A DNA stretch of 64,000 nucleotides from Oligoflexia bacterium (GTDB lineage Bacteria; Bdellovibrionota; UBA1018), in contig JAMPXJ010000021.1 of the NCBI GenBank assembly GCA_023701205.1, forward strand, positions 1-64,000. The letters run 5' to 3'. The notes under the pieces were generated by a model. The model worked only from the letters and a program-made list of their open reading frames with translations. It was not told where the DNA came from and searched no databases. Position numbers and translations under genes: made by a program. This document shows, in pieces, positions 15,661 to 24,436 of the stretch; within the stretch, counting starts at the first letter, position 1, and each line of letters starts with the position of its first letter.

Positions 15661-17445
15661 ATGATTCTTCGTAACGGCAAAGTGACTACTTTGGACCCCA
15701 GAGCGCCGGAGGCGACCGCGATCGCCATCTCCAACGGCAGGATCGTCAAGGTCGGCTCCGATCGGGAGGTCATGACTTTGAAAGGTCCGACGACGCAGGT
15801 GATCGATCTTCAAGGGCGCCGGGTGATTCCGGGCCTGGTCGACAGCCATACTCACGTGATCCGTGGCGGCCTCAGTTACAACATGGAGCTTCGGTGGGAT
15901 GGTGTGGAATCCCTCGCGGTGGCGATGGAGATGTTGCGGAAGCAGGCGCAAGTCACGCCGCCTCCTCAATGGGTCCGCGTGGTGGGAGGCTTCGTCGAGC
16001 ACCAGTTCAAGGAGAGGCGGCTGCCGACTCTTGCCGAGCTCAATGAGGCCGCGCCGGAGACCCCGGTTTTCATCCTTCATCTCTATGACCGCGCGCTTTT
16101 GAACCGGGCGGCGGTGCGGATTTGCGGCTTCGGCAAGGAGACGCCGGATCCTCCGGGTGGGCGATTCGAGCGGGACTCCCGGGGCAACCCTACGGGTCTT
16201 TTGCTCGCGAATCCCAACGCTACGATCCTTTACTCGACTTTGGCCAAAGGCCCGAAGCTTTCACGAGAGTATCAGGTCAACTCAACCCTGCACTTCATGC
16301 GGGAGCTGAACCGGCTCGGCGTGACCGGCGTGATTGACGCGGGCGGAGGGTCCCAGCGCTTTCCGGAGGATTACGAGATCATCACGGAGCTGGCCAAAGA
16401 GGGAAAGCTGACCTTGAGGATCGCTTACAACCTTTTCACTCAGCACCCCAAGGCCGAGCTCGAGGATTTCTCGAGCTGGACGAAGGGGCTCAAGATCGGG
16501 CAGGGTGACGGCTTTTACCGGCTCAATGGCGGGGGGGAGATGCTGGTATACTCGGCGGCTGACTTCGAGGACTTCCGCGTCGACCGGCCGGAAATGCCTC
16601 CGAACATGGAGACCGAGCTCGAGGGCGTCGTCCGGGTGCTGGTGGAGAGTCGATGGCCGTTCCGCCTTCACGCCACCTATGATGAGACCATCAGCCGGGC
16701 GCTCGACGTTTTCGAGAAAGTGAATCGCGACGTCCCGTTCGGTGGGCTTCACTGGTTTTTCGACCACGCCGAAACCATCTCGAAGAAAAATATCGAGCGG
16801 GTCAGTGCATTGTCCGGAGGAATCGCGATCCAGAATCGGATGGCCTTTCAAGGCGAATATTTCGTGGCGCGGTACGGGGAAGCGGCCGCGAGGCGCTCGC
16901 CGCCGATCCACGAGATGCTGGCCGCGGGAATACCCGTCGGAGCGGGAACCGATGCGACGCGTGTTTCGAGCTATAATCCCTGGCTGAGCCTGTACTGGCT
17001 GGTGGCGGGCAAAACTCTGGGCGGTCTGCGGCTCTATCGCGAGGACCATTGCCTGGATCGCACCCAGGCGCTTCGCCTCTGGACCGAGGCCAATAGCTGG
17101 TTCTCGAATGAAGAAGGCGTGAGGGGAAGAATCGCCGAAGGCCAGCTGGCGGACTTCATCGCGTTGAGTGACGATTATTTCTCGGTCGACGTCGAGGAGA
17201 TCAAGAACCTGAGTTCGGTTCTCACCGTGGTTGGAGGCGAGGTGGTTTACGGAAGCGATATCTTCGAGAGTCTGTCTCCGCCTCTGCCCCCGGTCATGCC
17301 GGACTGGTCGCCAGTCAAGAAGTTCGGCGGATACCCATTGGGGGATTCCCTGCGTCCCCGCCACGCGGCGTTCGAGGGCCATCGTCATGAGGCCGGGAGT
17401 TGCGGGAACCATTGGAGTTTGGGATGTCAGTGCTGGGCGTTCTGA
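15661..17445 (+). CDS. Cytosolic metal-dependent amidohydrolase (paralogue of 10813)
   Basis: The ATG at 15661 follows GGAAGG; a TTG at 15643 is also in frame. The protein (about 594 residues) has the HTH ligand pair in GLVDSHTHVIRGG, His in FRLHATYDET, His in FDHAETIS and Asp in GAGTDATRVSSYNP, all aligned with the lipoprotein copy. It lacks a signal peptide. The expected end, just after FGGYP, is overrun by about 32 extra residues (to GCQCWAF), suggesting loss of the original stop. It is downstream of the cytosolic isochorismatase paralogue and upstream of a porin gene. Confidence 0.9.
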   Translation: MILRNGKVTTLDPRAPEATAIAISNGRIVKVGSDREVMTLKGPTTQVIDLQGRRVIPGLVDSHTHVIRGGLSYNMELRWDGVESLAVAMEMLRKQAQVTPPPQWVRVVGGFVEHQFKERRLPTLAELNEAAPETPVFILHLYDRALLNRAAVRICGFGKETPDPPGGRFERDSRGNPTGLLLANPNATILYSTLAKGPKLSREYQVNSTLHFMRELNRLGVTGVIDAGGGSQRFPEDYEIITELAKEGKLTLRIAYNLFTQHPKAELEDFSSWTKGLKIGQGDGFYRLNGGGEMLVYSAADFEDFRVDRPEMPPNMETELEGVVRVLVESRWPFRLHATYDETISRALDVFEKVNRDVPFGGLHWFFDHAETISKKNIERVSALSGGIAIQNRMAFQGEYFVARYGEAAARRSPPIHEMLAAGIPVGAGTDATRVSSYNPWLSLYWLVAGKTLGGLRLYREDHCLDRTQALRLWTEANSWFSNEEGVRGRIAEGQLADFIALSDDYFSVDVEEIKNLSSVLTVVGGEVVYGSDIFESLSPPLPPVMPDWSPVKKFGGYPLGDSLRPRHAAFEGHRHEAGSCGNHWSLGCQCWAF

Positions 17446-17464
17446 ATCGTTCTCATGGAATGAG

Positions 17465-18736
17465 ATGATTTTCAGCGGCCTGTTGTTGCTGCAGACATGC
17501 GTGCTCGCCGGGGAGGCGCGGGCCAGCGAGCTGACGTTTGGAGCGGATTTCCGCGAGCGCTACGAGTTTTTCAGCAACGTCAACTGGGGTCATGAGAAAA
17601 GAGATGGGTACCTGTTCCACCGGGTGATGGCACATGGGGACGTGCACCTGGGGGACCGGTTCCGGGTTTTCCTGCGGCTGAAAAGCGGTCTGGTGTCAGG
17701 AATGAAGCCGGAGCCCGGGCCGGCGGATCAGGACAAGCTCGATCTGCATCAGGGGTTTGTCGATGGGGTGTTGACCGCGGGGGAAGTTCACCCGGGAGAA
17801 GCTCAATCGCTCCTCCTTCGGATGGGTCGGCAGGAGTATAGCTATGGCTCACAACGGATCGTCTCGATCCGCGAGGTCCCGAACGTGAGGCGCAGCTTTG
17901 ACGGCGTGACCTTGATCTGGGAGCAGGATGGCGCCCGGGTCGACGCGTTTGCCTCAAAGCCCGTGAACATCCGGTCAGGTGTGTTTGACGACAACTGGAA
18001 GGACGGAAGCGGCTTCTGGGGCATTTACTCCACCGTTTCCGGAGTCATTCCTACGGTGCTGGATGCTGATCTTTACTATCTGGGCTTGCGTCAGTCGTCG
18101 GCGCGTTACCAGGCCGGCAAAGGCACAGAGCTTCGTCATTCGGCGGGAATTCGCGTCTTTTCAGAAAAATTTCCGGCGGATTTCAACTTCGAAGGTGTTT
18201 ACCAGTGGGGCGCGTCCGGAGAGCAGGCGATCCGCGCTTGGACCCTGGCTTTGGACGTGGGATATACTTGGAGGGATGTTCCGCTGAAGCCCCGCCTTGG
18301 ACTGAAGGCCGATGTGGCCACAGGCGATCGAGCTCCTGGTGATGGTCGGCTGGGCACTTTCAATGCGCTTTTTCCGAAAGGCACCTATTTCAATTATGCG
18401 GCGGTGCTTGGACCGGCGAACCTCATGGATCTGCATCCGAGCCTGACGGTTCAGCCGATGCAGGGGGTTTCCGTCATGGCCGACTGGGATTTCGTATGGC
18501 GCCATTCCCGTCAGGACGGCATCTATGACCTCGCGGTCAATCTCATCACGCCGGGTGACGCGGGCCAGGACAAATACGTAGGTAGTCAGCTGTCGTTGAG
18601 CGGCAAATATGATCCGGTACCCCGTTGGGAATTCGTGGGGTCGTTCACGCATTTCTTTACCGGGGGCTTTTTGAAGCAAGCCACGCCGGGAAAGGACTTT
18701 GACTATCTGACATTCTGGGTCGCTTATCACCTTTGA
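17465..18736 (+). CDS. Alginate-export-type outer-membrane porin
   Basis: The ATG at 17465 gives 423 residues with a signal peptide (about 1-20, ending ARA). A barrel of the AlgE/alginate-export family follows: the start LTFGADFRERYEFFSN, a middle RMGRQEYSYGSQRIVSIRE with VRRSFDGVTL, and the end YLTFWVAYHL. Such porins let anionic or aromatic small molecules pass the outer membrane. The gene follows the cytosolic amidohydrolase by 19 bp and overlaps the frame of the next transporter gene, so it probably supplies the substrate of this hydrolase region. Confidence 0.75.
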   Translation: MIFSGLLLLQTCVLAGEARASELTFGADFRERYEFFSNVNWGHEKRDGYLFHRVMAHGDVHLGDRFRVFLRLKSGLVSGMKPEPGPADQDKLDLHQGFVDGVLTAGEVHPGEAQSLLLRMGRQEYSYGSQRIVSIREVPNVRRSFDGVTLIWEQDGARVDAFASKPVNIRSGVFDDNWKDGSGFWGIYSTVSGVIPTVLDADLYYLGLRQSSARYQAGKGTELRHSAGIRVFSEKFPADFNFEGVYQWGASGEQAIRAWTLALDVGYTWRDVPLKPRLGLKADVATGDRAPGDGRLGTFNALFPKGTYFNYAAVLGPANLMDLHPSLTVQPMQGVSVMADWDFVWRHSRQDGIYDLAVNLITPGDAGQDKYVGSQLSLSGKYDPVPRWEFVGSFTHFFTGGFLKQATPGKDFDYLTFWVAYHL

Positions 18737-18744
18737 GGGAACGC

Positions 18745-20316
18745 ATGCCGTCAGCCCTGGCGCCTCTGAGCTCACGCGTATTCAGGACTCTGTGGATCGC
18801 GAATACCGCGTCGAACATCGGAACCTGGATGCAGGATGTCGGCGCGGCCTGGTTCATGACGACGCTGACGGCCTCGCCCGTTTATATCGCGCTCATGCAG
18901 GCGGCCACGAGCTTTCCACTCTTCCTTCTTGCGCTTCCCTCCGGCGTGGCGGCGGACCTCGTGGATCGCAAAAAGCTCCTCATCGCGACGACGGCCTGGA
19001 TAGCTGTCTTCGCCGCGTTGCTCGGGATTGCGGTCCTGAGCGGGCTTCGCTCGCCGGGCGTGCTGCTGGGGGTGACGTTCGTCATGAACCTGGGCGCGGC
19101 GCTTTTCATTCCGGCATGGCAGGCCAGCGTCCCGGAAATGGTGCCGAAGGAGCAGCTCGCGGGTGCTTTGGCGCTGAACAGCGCTTCGCTGAACGTGGCG
19201 CGCGCGATCGGTCCCGCGATCGGGGGCGCTCTTCTGGTTTCGCTGGGACCTTGGGCCTGTTTCTTCCTGAATGCGCTGACCTGCCTGGCTCTCGTGATGC
19301 TGCTCCGGGGCTGGAAGCGCCCGGCGGCGGGCAATGAGCTTCCGCCCGAGCAGTTCATCGCGGCGATGAGGATCGGGCTGAGGTACGTGCGGCATTCGGA
19401 GGGGGTGAAAGCCACTTTGGTGCGGACAGGCCTTTTCATCGTTCCGGCTGCGGCCTTGTTTGCGCTGCTTCCGGTTCTCGTCAAGCGGGAGCTTCAGCTT
19501 GGCGCGAGCGCTTACGGGACACTCCTGGGTTGCGTGGGAATCGGCGCGTTGGCGGGTGTCTATTGCCTGGCGCAGCTGCGGGCCCGTTTTTCTTCGGATC
19601 AGCTGGTCAACGCCTCGTCCATTGCGCTTGCCGCGGTTTTCTTCGGTCTCCGCGCGAATACGATGCTCGCCTTGGCGCCGCTGATGCTGATCGGCGGGTT
19701 TGCCTGGCTCCTGGGGCTTTCCTCCTTCCACGTCTCGGTCATGGGAGCGGTACCGTCCTGGGTCAGGGGACGGGCAGGGGCGGTCTACCTTTTTGTTTTT
19801 TATGGAGGGATGTCCGCCGGCGCGGCCGCCTGGGGTCTCCTGGCCTCAAGGCTCGGGACGCTTGCGGCGCTCGTCGTTGCGGGAGGATTTCTCGCGGCAG
19901 GCGCGCTTCTCGGCCTGCGGTTCAGGCTACCGCGAGTAGGAGAGCTGGACCTTGCTCCCTCGGGCCGGTGGGCGGAACCCGCGGCCGTGCGCGCGATCGA
20001 ACCCCATGGTCAGGCGGTGATGGTGATGGTCGAATACCGCGTGGATCCGGCACGTCATTCCGACTTCAAGCAGGCGATGGCGGCGCTGCGGACGATCCGG
20101 CACCGGGATGGGGCGTTCTCGTGGCAGCTGGGTGAAGAGACCTCGGATCCGGAGCTGTTTCTGGAGATCTTTTTCGTGGAATCATGGACGGAGCACCTTC
20201 ATCAGCACCAGCGCCCCACGGTCTCGGACCGGGTGATTGAAGATCGCGCCAAAGCCTTTCACAAAGGCCCGGGCAACCCCAGGGTGGCCCACTTCATGGT
20301 GAGCAGGCTCAAGTAG
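18745..20316 (+). CDS. MFS transporter with C-terminal ABM-like domain
   Basis: The ATG at 18745 after GAGGG is preferred over the TTG at 18733. The first 400 residues carry 10-12 membrane segments of the MFS_3/EntS type, including the signature IGTWMQDVGAAWFMTTLTAS. The last 105 residues (from about VMVMVEYRVDPARHSDFKQA) are a soluble ferredoxin-like domain similar to antibiotic-biosynthesis monooxygenases, ending ESWTEHLHQHQR...VSRLK. This fusion recurs in the family. It probably exports a small molecule. It is the last plus-strand gene of the porin transcript. Confidence 0.8.
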   Translation: MPSALAPLSSRVFRTLWIANTASNIGTWMQDVGAAWFMTTLTASPVYIALMQAATSFPLFLLALPSGVAADLVDRKKLLIATTAWIAVFAALLGIAVLSGLRSPGVLLGVTFVMNLGAALFIPAWQASVPEMVPKEQLAGALALNSASLNVARAIGPAIGGALLVSLGPWACFFLNALTCLALVMLLRGWKRPAAGNELPPEQFIAAMRIGLRYVRHSEGVKATLVRTGLFIVPAAALFALLPVLVKRELQLGASAYGTLLGCVGIGALAGVYCLAQLRARFSSDQLVNASSIALAAVFFGLRANTMLALAPLMLIGGFAWLLGLSSFHVSVMGAVPSWVRGRAGAVYLFVFYGGMSAGAAAWGLLASRLGTLAALVVAGGFLAAGALLGLRFRLPRVGELDLAPSGRWAEPAAVRAIEPHGQAVMVMVEYRVDPARHSDFKQAMAALRTIRHRDGAFSWQLGEETSDPELFLEIFFVESWTEHLHQHQRPTVSDRVIEDRAKAFHKGPGNPRVAHFMVSRLK

Positions 20317-20326
20317 CCCGAACTCC

Positions 20327-21076
20327 TCAGGTGCGCGCGGGTGACTCCGCCATCTCGATCACGATGAAATGCGCCGCTGAGCCGACCTGACTGAATTCCA
20401 GCTCCGCGGGGCCGGTGATTTCCAAACCGTCGCGTTCGGCGAGCTCGGCCACTTCTTTGACGAGAAGGCGGCCTTCGATCGTGTTGATGTAAGCCTGGCG
20501 CCCGGCCTTGAGCTCGAAGCTCACGCGGGCCGCAGGGTCCGTGAGCTCGCAGACATAAAGATTCACGTCCTGATTGAGATGAAGCGGGACGTGTTCTTTG
20601 TTTCGGGGATTGCCTACGATGTGCAGGAGCCGGTTGGCGCGCTCAGCGGGCTCGAACTTATGCCGGGTGTAGCGGACCTCGAGACCGGCACTGGGCGGAA
20701 GTATCCAGATCTGGAGCAGGCGGCACGGTTCGGCGCCAGTATTCATTTCGGAATGCCAGACGCCGGTGCCCGCGGTCACGACCTGAACGTTGCCGCGGCC
20801 CAGCGTCTCCTCGGCGTTCGTCGCGCTATCCCAATGGGTGAGCTGGCCACGGACGATGTAGCTGATGATCTCCATGTCCCGATGGGGATGGCGCGGAAAG
20901 CCGTTGTGCGGCTTGATGTCATCGTCGTTGAGGACGCGCAGGGCGCCGAACTGCATCCGCTCCGAGTCGCGGTAATGGGCGAAGGAGAAGTGAAAGTAGG
21001 TGTCGGCCGGGTGGATCCGGCTTGCGGGGAGGTAATGGAGCGAGGAGCCTTCGATTTTCTTGAATTTGGGAGCCAT
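20327..21076 (-). CDS. Pirin-family cupin protein (YhhW-like)
   Basis: The bicupin protein of about 249 residues (ATG at 21076; an upstream TTG at 21094 is also possible) has the pirin metal site: HPHRDMEIISYIVRG (two His) and GTGVWHSEMN (His and Glu). Pirins of this group have quercetinase or redox-sensor activity and are often induced by electrophiles together with YceI, quinone reductases and LysR regulators, all of which occur in this window. It is convergent with the MFS gene (10-bp gap) and divergent from the ECF sigma operon. Confidence 0.9.
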   Translation of the reverse strand: MAPKFKKIEGSSLHYLPASRIHPADTYFHFSFAHYRDSERMQFGALRVLNDDDIKPHNGFPRHPHRDMEIISYIVRGQLTHWDSATNAEETLGRGNVQVVTAGTGVWHSEMNTGAEPCRLLQIWILPPSAGLEVRYTRHKFEPAERANRLLHIVGNPRNKEHVPLHLNQDVNLYVCELTDPAARVSFELKAGRQAYINTIEGRLLVKEVAELAERDGLEITGPAELEFSQVGSAAHFIVIEMAESPART

Positions 21077-21103
21077 GTCTGGAGAGTACTTCAATACCCG
21101 TGC

Positions 21104-21135
21104 ACTTTATAAATCGTCAATATAAACAATAAAGT
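21104..21135 (-). promoter_or_regulatory. Promoter region of pirin with an inverted repeat
   Basis: ACTTTAT (21104-21110) and ATAAAGT (21129-21135) form a perfect 7-bp inverted repeat. It brackets a TTGACG box on the minus strand, 28 bp or more upstream of the pirin ATG. It is a plausible promoter/operator. It does not match the ATTGT-ACAAT LysR candidate exactly, although ACAAT occurs once inside. Confidence 0.4.
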
Positions 21136-21154
21136 AGAAATCTTTTCGCTCCGC

Positions 21155-21181
21155 CCGTAACCTGGCGGCTCGTTATCCGTT
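21155..21181 (+). promoter_or_regulatory. Candidate ECF-sigma promoter of the sigma operon
   Basis: GTAACCT (AAC at 21159-21161) and CCGTTT (CGT at 21178-21180) are separated by 16 bases, the AAC-N16-CGT form common for ECF sigma autoregulated promoters. It lies about 35 bp before the sigma start codon. The call rests on motif and position only. Confidence 0.35.
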
Positions 21182-21216
21182 TCAGGAGCATGAAGTTCGA
21201 GCGTCGCGAGGTGTGA

Positions 21217-21795
21217 TTGCTGAGGAGCCCTGAGTCGAGTCCCTCGATTCCATCAGATCAGGAGATAGCCGACGGACTCCGGCAGGGTTCTCCCGCCGCG
21301 TTTCGCGCGCTTTATGGGGCGCAGGGCCGGGCGATTCTCGCCTACCTGACCCGCTTGACCGGGAGAAAAGAGATGGCTGAAGAGCTGACCCAGGAGACCT
21401 TCCTGACCGCTATCCGGAAGATCGGTTTCTTCCGCGCGGGGCCTGATGGGGGCCTGAAGGCCTGGGTGTTTCGGATTGCCACGAACCTGGCGCTCGATTC
21501 GCTACGGCGTGAAAAGCGGCTCGAGTTTCCGTCCGACGAGAGCGCTGATGCGAGCGCAGCCGTGAACGACGAGAGGCCCGGGCCGCAGGAGGAACTCGAG
21601 CGATTTCAGTTCTCGCAGGCGTTGAATTCGGCGCTCCTCGAGTTGACTCCGGCGCAAAGGATGATTTTCCTTTTGAAGGAACAGGAGGAGCTGAGCCTGC
21701 TCGAGATCTCGCGCGTCTGTGGCTGCAGCGAAAACGCCATCAAGCAGAGCCTGTTCCGTGCCCGCGCGGCTTTGAGGAAGAAGTTATGCGAATAG
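21217..21795 (+). CDS. ECF-type RNA polymerase sigma factor
   Basis: The 192-residue protein has sigma region 2 (about 28-95, with [14 protein letters not shown] and [17 protein letters not shown]) and region 4 (about 135-185, [20 protein letters not shown] then [18 protein letters not shown]). The start is TTG at 21217 behind CGAGGTG; no ATG is placed better. The stop overlaps the next gene by 10 bp. It likely directs transcription of its own operon in response to an envelope signal relayed by the membrane protein encoded next. Confidence 0.9.
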   Translation: MLRSPESSPSIPSDQEIADGLRQGSPAAFRALYGAQGRAILAYLTRLTGRKEMAEELTQETFLTAIRKIGFFRAGPDGGLKAWVFRIATNLALDSLRREKRLEFPSDESADASAAVNDERPGPQEELERFQFSQALNSALLELTPAQRMIFLLKEQEELSLLEISRVCGCSENAIKQSLFRARAALRKKLCE

Positions 21796-22229
21796 AGAGG
21801 GACTCCCTCGATACGGAGATCAGCAGTGCGCTGAAGCAAAAGCGGAACCCCTCGGGTGACTTCGAGGCCGCCCTTTTCGCCGAAGCCGAGGACCTGCTCG
21901 CGAAACGCCGTGAGCAGCGCGACTCGCGCGAGGACAGGGCCCGCAGGAAGTCGCTGGCCCGAAAACGCTGGCTCGCCGGGATCGAACTTCTTGCGATTCG
22001 CCCTGACCGTCCGGCGACGGCGGCGGTCCTGGCAGCGCTCCTCGTCGCATTCCTGGCCTTACATGACGGCGGGGGCGACCGGAGCGGCAGGCTCAGCTAC
22101 GCGGATCTCCCGCCGCTGCCTGAGGACAACGATTTCGCTGCTCAATACGATTCCCAGGTTCTGGCCGAGAGGCAAGCTTATGAAAGAGAGGTCGAAGATG
22201 CTCATGGAAAAGCCAGTGGCGGGATTTAA
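21786..22229 (+). CDS. Putative non-zinc anti-sigma factor, single-pass membrane protein
   Basis: The 147-residue protein has a charged cytosolic N-terminus (about 1-74), one membrane segment (about 76-93, [16 protein letters not shown]) and a short periplasmic tail of about 50 residues. It lacks the HxxxCxxC zinc motif. Position directly after an ECF sigma gene, with a 10-bp overlap, is the main reason for the anti-sigma call. The following gene starts inside its 3' end (32-bp overlap), so all are translationally coupled. Confidence 0.6.
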   Translation: MRIERDSLDTEISSALKQKRNPSGDFEAALFAEAEDLLAKRREQRDSREDRARRKSLARKRWLAGIELLAIRPDRPATAAVLAALLVAFLALHDGGGDRSGRLSYADLPPLPEDNDFAAQYDSQVLAERQAYEREVEDAHGKASGGI

Positions 22230-22998
22230 GCCCGTTCTTGTCACGATTGGGACGGTCATTGCCCTAATGGGTATAATGACAGGCGGGGCAGGCCCGGGCT
22301 ATGCCGAGCCCCGGTTCCGGCTGGAGAGCGATCGCGAGGGGAAGATTCGCCCCTTCAAGGCGATTGCGGTTCCGCTGCCGGATTTCGTGCGGGAGTATGC
22401 GCGCCTCGCTTCGAAGCTGATCACCTTGGGCGGGAGCTGGGAGCAGGAGCTGAAGGGAAGCGTGACTCTCTTCCTGCGACGCCCCCTCAAGCCCGAGGAG
22501 CTGACCGAGGTTTTCTACCGGGTGCTGCATGATAACGGTTATGCGGTGGTGGACGCGCCCGCGGGAAACGGCTGGGTGGTGATGCGGCAGCGGGACGCAC
22601 GCGACGCGGCGTTGCCGGTTTACGAAATCGCAGAGGTGCCGGATTCGAGCCGTTACGTCACCGCCTTGCGCGAGCTGAAGCACAGCGACGCCGAGGTGCT
22701 GGCGCGCGTGATGCGGTCATTCATGCCCGCGAACAGCAGGGTCATCCCGGCCACGCGGTCGCAGCTCCTCATTACCGATACGGCATCGAATATCCGCAGG
22801 CTCAACGGGCTGATCTCGCGAATGGACACGCCCGAGGCCGCCAAAAAGAGCCGCGAGCTCCCCGCCAGGGCTAGCCGACCGCGCAGTTGCGGTGAGCAGC
22901 GTATCGAGAAGCTCGTCGTGGAGAAGTTGGAGATCCAGGACAGCGGGGCGGCTAGTCCGTCGCAGCTCTCAGCTCCGAAAGGGGGAGGAAAGATATGA
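22198..22998 (+). CDS. Periplasmic GspD-like N0-N1 protein without secretin pore (copy 1)
   Basis: The ATG at 22198 follows GAGAGG at six bases (ATG 22180 is also in frame). The 266-residue protein has a Sec signal peptide (about 1-35). An N0/STN-like domain (about 45-125) ends GNGWVVMRQRDARD. An N1-like domain (about 130-215) has LRELKHSDAEVLARVMRSF and QLLITDTASNIRRLNGLISR, as in the type II secretin GspD. No N2/N3 or secretin barrel follows, only a Lys/Ser-rich tail. STN domains also relay signals to anti-sigma factors in FecA-type systems, which fits the operon. A paralogue follows immediately. Confidence 0.75.
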   Translation: MLMEKPVAGFKPVLVTIGTVIALMGIMTGGAGPGYAEPRFRLESDREGKIRPFKAIAVPLPDFVREYARLASKLITLGGSWEQELKGSVTLFLRRPLKPEELTEVFYRVLHDNGYAVVDAPAGNGWVVMRQRDARDAALPVYEIAEVPDSSRYVTALRELKHSDAEVLARVMRSFMPANSRVIPATRSQLLITDTASNIRRLNGLISRMDTPEAAKKSRELPARASRPRSCGEQRIEKLVVEKLEIQDSGAASPSQLSAPKGGGKI

Positions 22999-23777
22999 GA
23001 AACCTGAGAAGCCATCGGAGTGTCGCTATCTTTGTTTTCCTGGTCCTGACTCATTTCCTGCAGACAGTGCTGGCGGCGGAGAATCCAGACCGCGTCCGAT
23101 TCAAGGCCGGGGAGATGGGCCTGCTTCCGTTTCTCGAGATGGTTTCTGAAAGACTGGAGATCTCGATCGATGCCTCCGGCCTCGGCAATGGCTCCTCGGA
23201 GACCATCGCGGTGCCCGATGCGGGAGAGATGACCCGGGAGCGTGCCAAGGCACTCGCCCTGACCTCGCTTTATCTGAGCGGGTATACATGGATACAGGAT
23301 ACCTCCACGGATCTTCATCGCGTGGTACGACAGCGAGACGCGCGGGATCAGGAGATTCCCGTGATCTCGGCGTCCGCTCCCTTGCCGGATAGCGATTTGC
23401 TCGTGACCTATATCCTGCCTGTACGCCACTCGCCGCCGGAGTTCATTGCCCGGAACATGCGATCGTTCATGCCCGCAGCGAGCCGAATCATTCCTGACGA
23501 TCTGAACGGCGCCGTTCTCATCACCGACTCAGCTCACAACATCACGAAGCTGAAGAAGCTGGTGGAGCGGCTGGATACGCCCGAGGCCGCGAAGCAAGCG
23601 GTGAAGTGGCTCGCCGATCGGCAGAAGCAAGCGGAAGACGCTTCCTGTCCCTCTTCGGAATCTGATCGGCCGAGCATGGATACCCCGCTCCTTATCGCAT
23701 TGTTCTCGCTGATCGCGCTCGTGATCGGTTTTCTGGCGCGCGGCTATGTCATCCGGAGAATCGAGGGCGGGTTGTGA
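22995..23777 (+). CDS. GspD-like N0-N1 protein with C-terminal membrane anchor (copy 2)
   Basis: The 260-residue protein overlaps the previous gene by 4 bp. It has a signal peptide (about 1-27), an N0/STN-like domain (about 33-115, LLPFLEMVSERLEISID) and an N1-like domain (about 125-205, RHSPPEFIARNMRSFMP and VLITDSAHNITKLKKLVERL). A C-terminal membrane helix follows (about 228-250, PLLIALFSLIALVIGFLARG). It thus differs from copy 1 by being anchored at the C-terminus. No secretin barrel is present. The shared RQRDARD and MRSFMPA segments show that the two are paralogues. Confidence 0.75.
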   Translation: MRNLRSHRSVAIFVFLVLTHFLQTVLAAENPDRVRFKAGEMGLLPFLEMVSERLEISIDASGLGNGSSETIAVPDAGEMTRERAKALALTSLYLSGYTWIQDTSTDLHRVVRQRDARDQEIPVISASAPLPDSDLLVTYILPVRHSPPEFIARNMRSFMPAASRIIPDDLNGAVLITDSAHNITKLKKLVERLDTPEAAKQAVKWLADRQKQAEDASCPSSESDRPSMDTPLLIALFSLIALVIGFLARGYVIRRIEGGL

Positions 23778-24391
23778 GATTCGCGACGCTGCTGCTTCTG
23801 GGAATGCTGGCCTGGTTTTCGGAAGCTGCTTTTGCTTTGGAACCCCCTTTGGAGCAGGATGCTCTCGATAGGAGCCTGCGGCAGGCGGTGATCGCCGGGG
23901 CGCCCCTTGCGAAGATCGAGCGCCTGATTCACGCAGGCGCTGCCATCAATGCCAAGGCGGCCTATGGAGAGACGGCGCTGGAATATGCAGTACGTTTCGG
24001 TCGTTACAGGGCGGCGCTGAAGCTCATCGAGTTAGGTGCAGACCCCGATTCAGAGAACGACTCCGGCATGACGCCTCTTCATTGGGCGGTCCAGGATCTC
24101 AATGCTTCGCGAGTCGTTGAGGCGCTTTTGCGTGCCGGCGCCGACGTGAATCGGCGGGACTTTTATGGCAGGACTGCTCTCATGTTTGCGGCTCAAGCCG
24201 ATAGCGTCAGGTCCATTGCGGTGATTCTGACTCGGGCCAGGGAACCCGTTGAGCTGGACGCTCACAACGATCACATGGAGACCGCATCGTCCCTGGCCCG
24301 GAGTGAGATGGTTTTGCAGATGCTGGAGCTGGCTCGGAAGCACCAGGAACGCGGCATCGGCGGGGAGTTGGAGCCAGGAACGCTGAACTAG
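23774..24391 (+). CDS. Exported ankyrin-repeat protein
   Basis: The start is GTG, overlapping the previous stop by 4 bp (GTGA). The 205-residue protein has a signal peptide (about 1-22) and three to four ankyrin repeats (about 35-165), with ALEYAVRFGRYRAALKLIEL, MTPLHWAVQDL and GRTALMFAAQADS. Ankyrin repeats bind proteins; in the periplasm this one could present or capture a partner of the STN/N1 proteins. It is the last gene of the five-gene sigma operon. Confidence 0.85.
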   Translation: MRFATLLLLGMLAWFSEAAFALEPPLEQDALDRSLRQAVIAGAPLAKIERLIHAGAAINAKAAYGETALEYAVRFGRYRAALKLIELGADPDSENDSGMTPLHWAVQDLNASRVVEALLRAGADVNRRDFYGRTALMFAAQADSVRSIAVILTRAREPVELDAHNDHMETASSLARSEMVLQMLELARKHQERGIGGELEPGTLN

Positions 24392-24436
24392 AGTCCCGGG
24401 AGCCCTCCCTGGCCCCCGAGCAGCGAAAGCGTCAGC

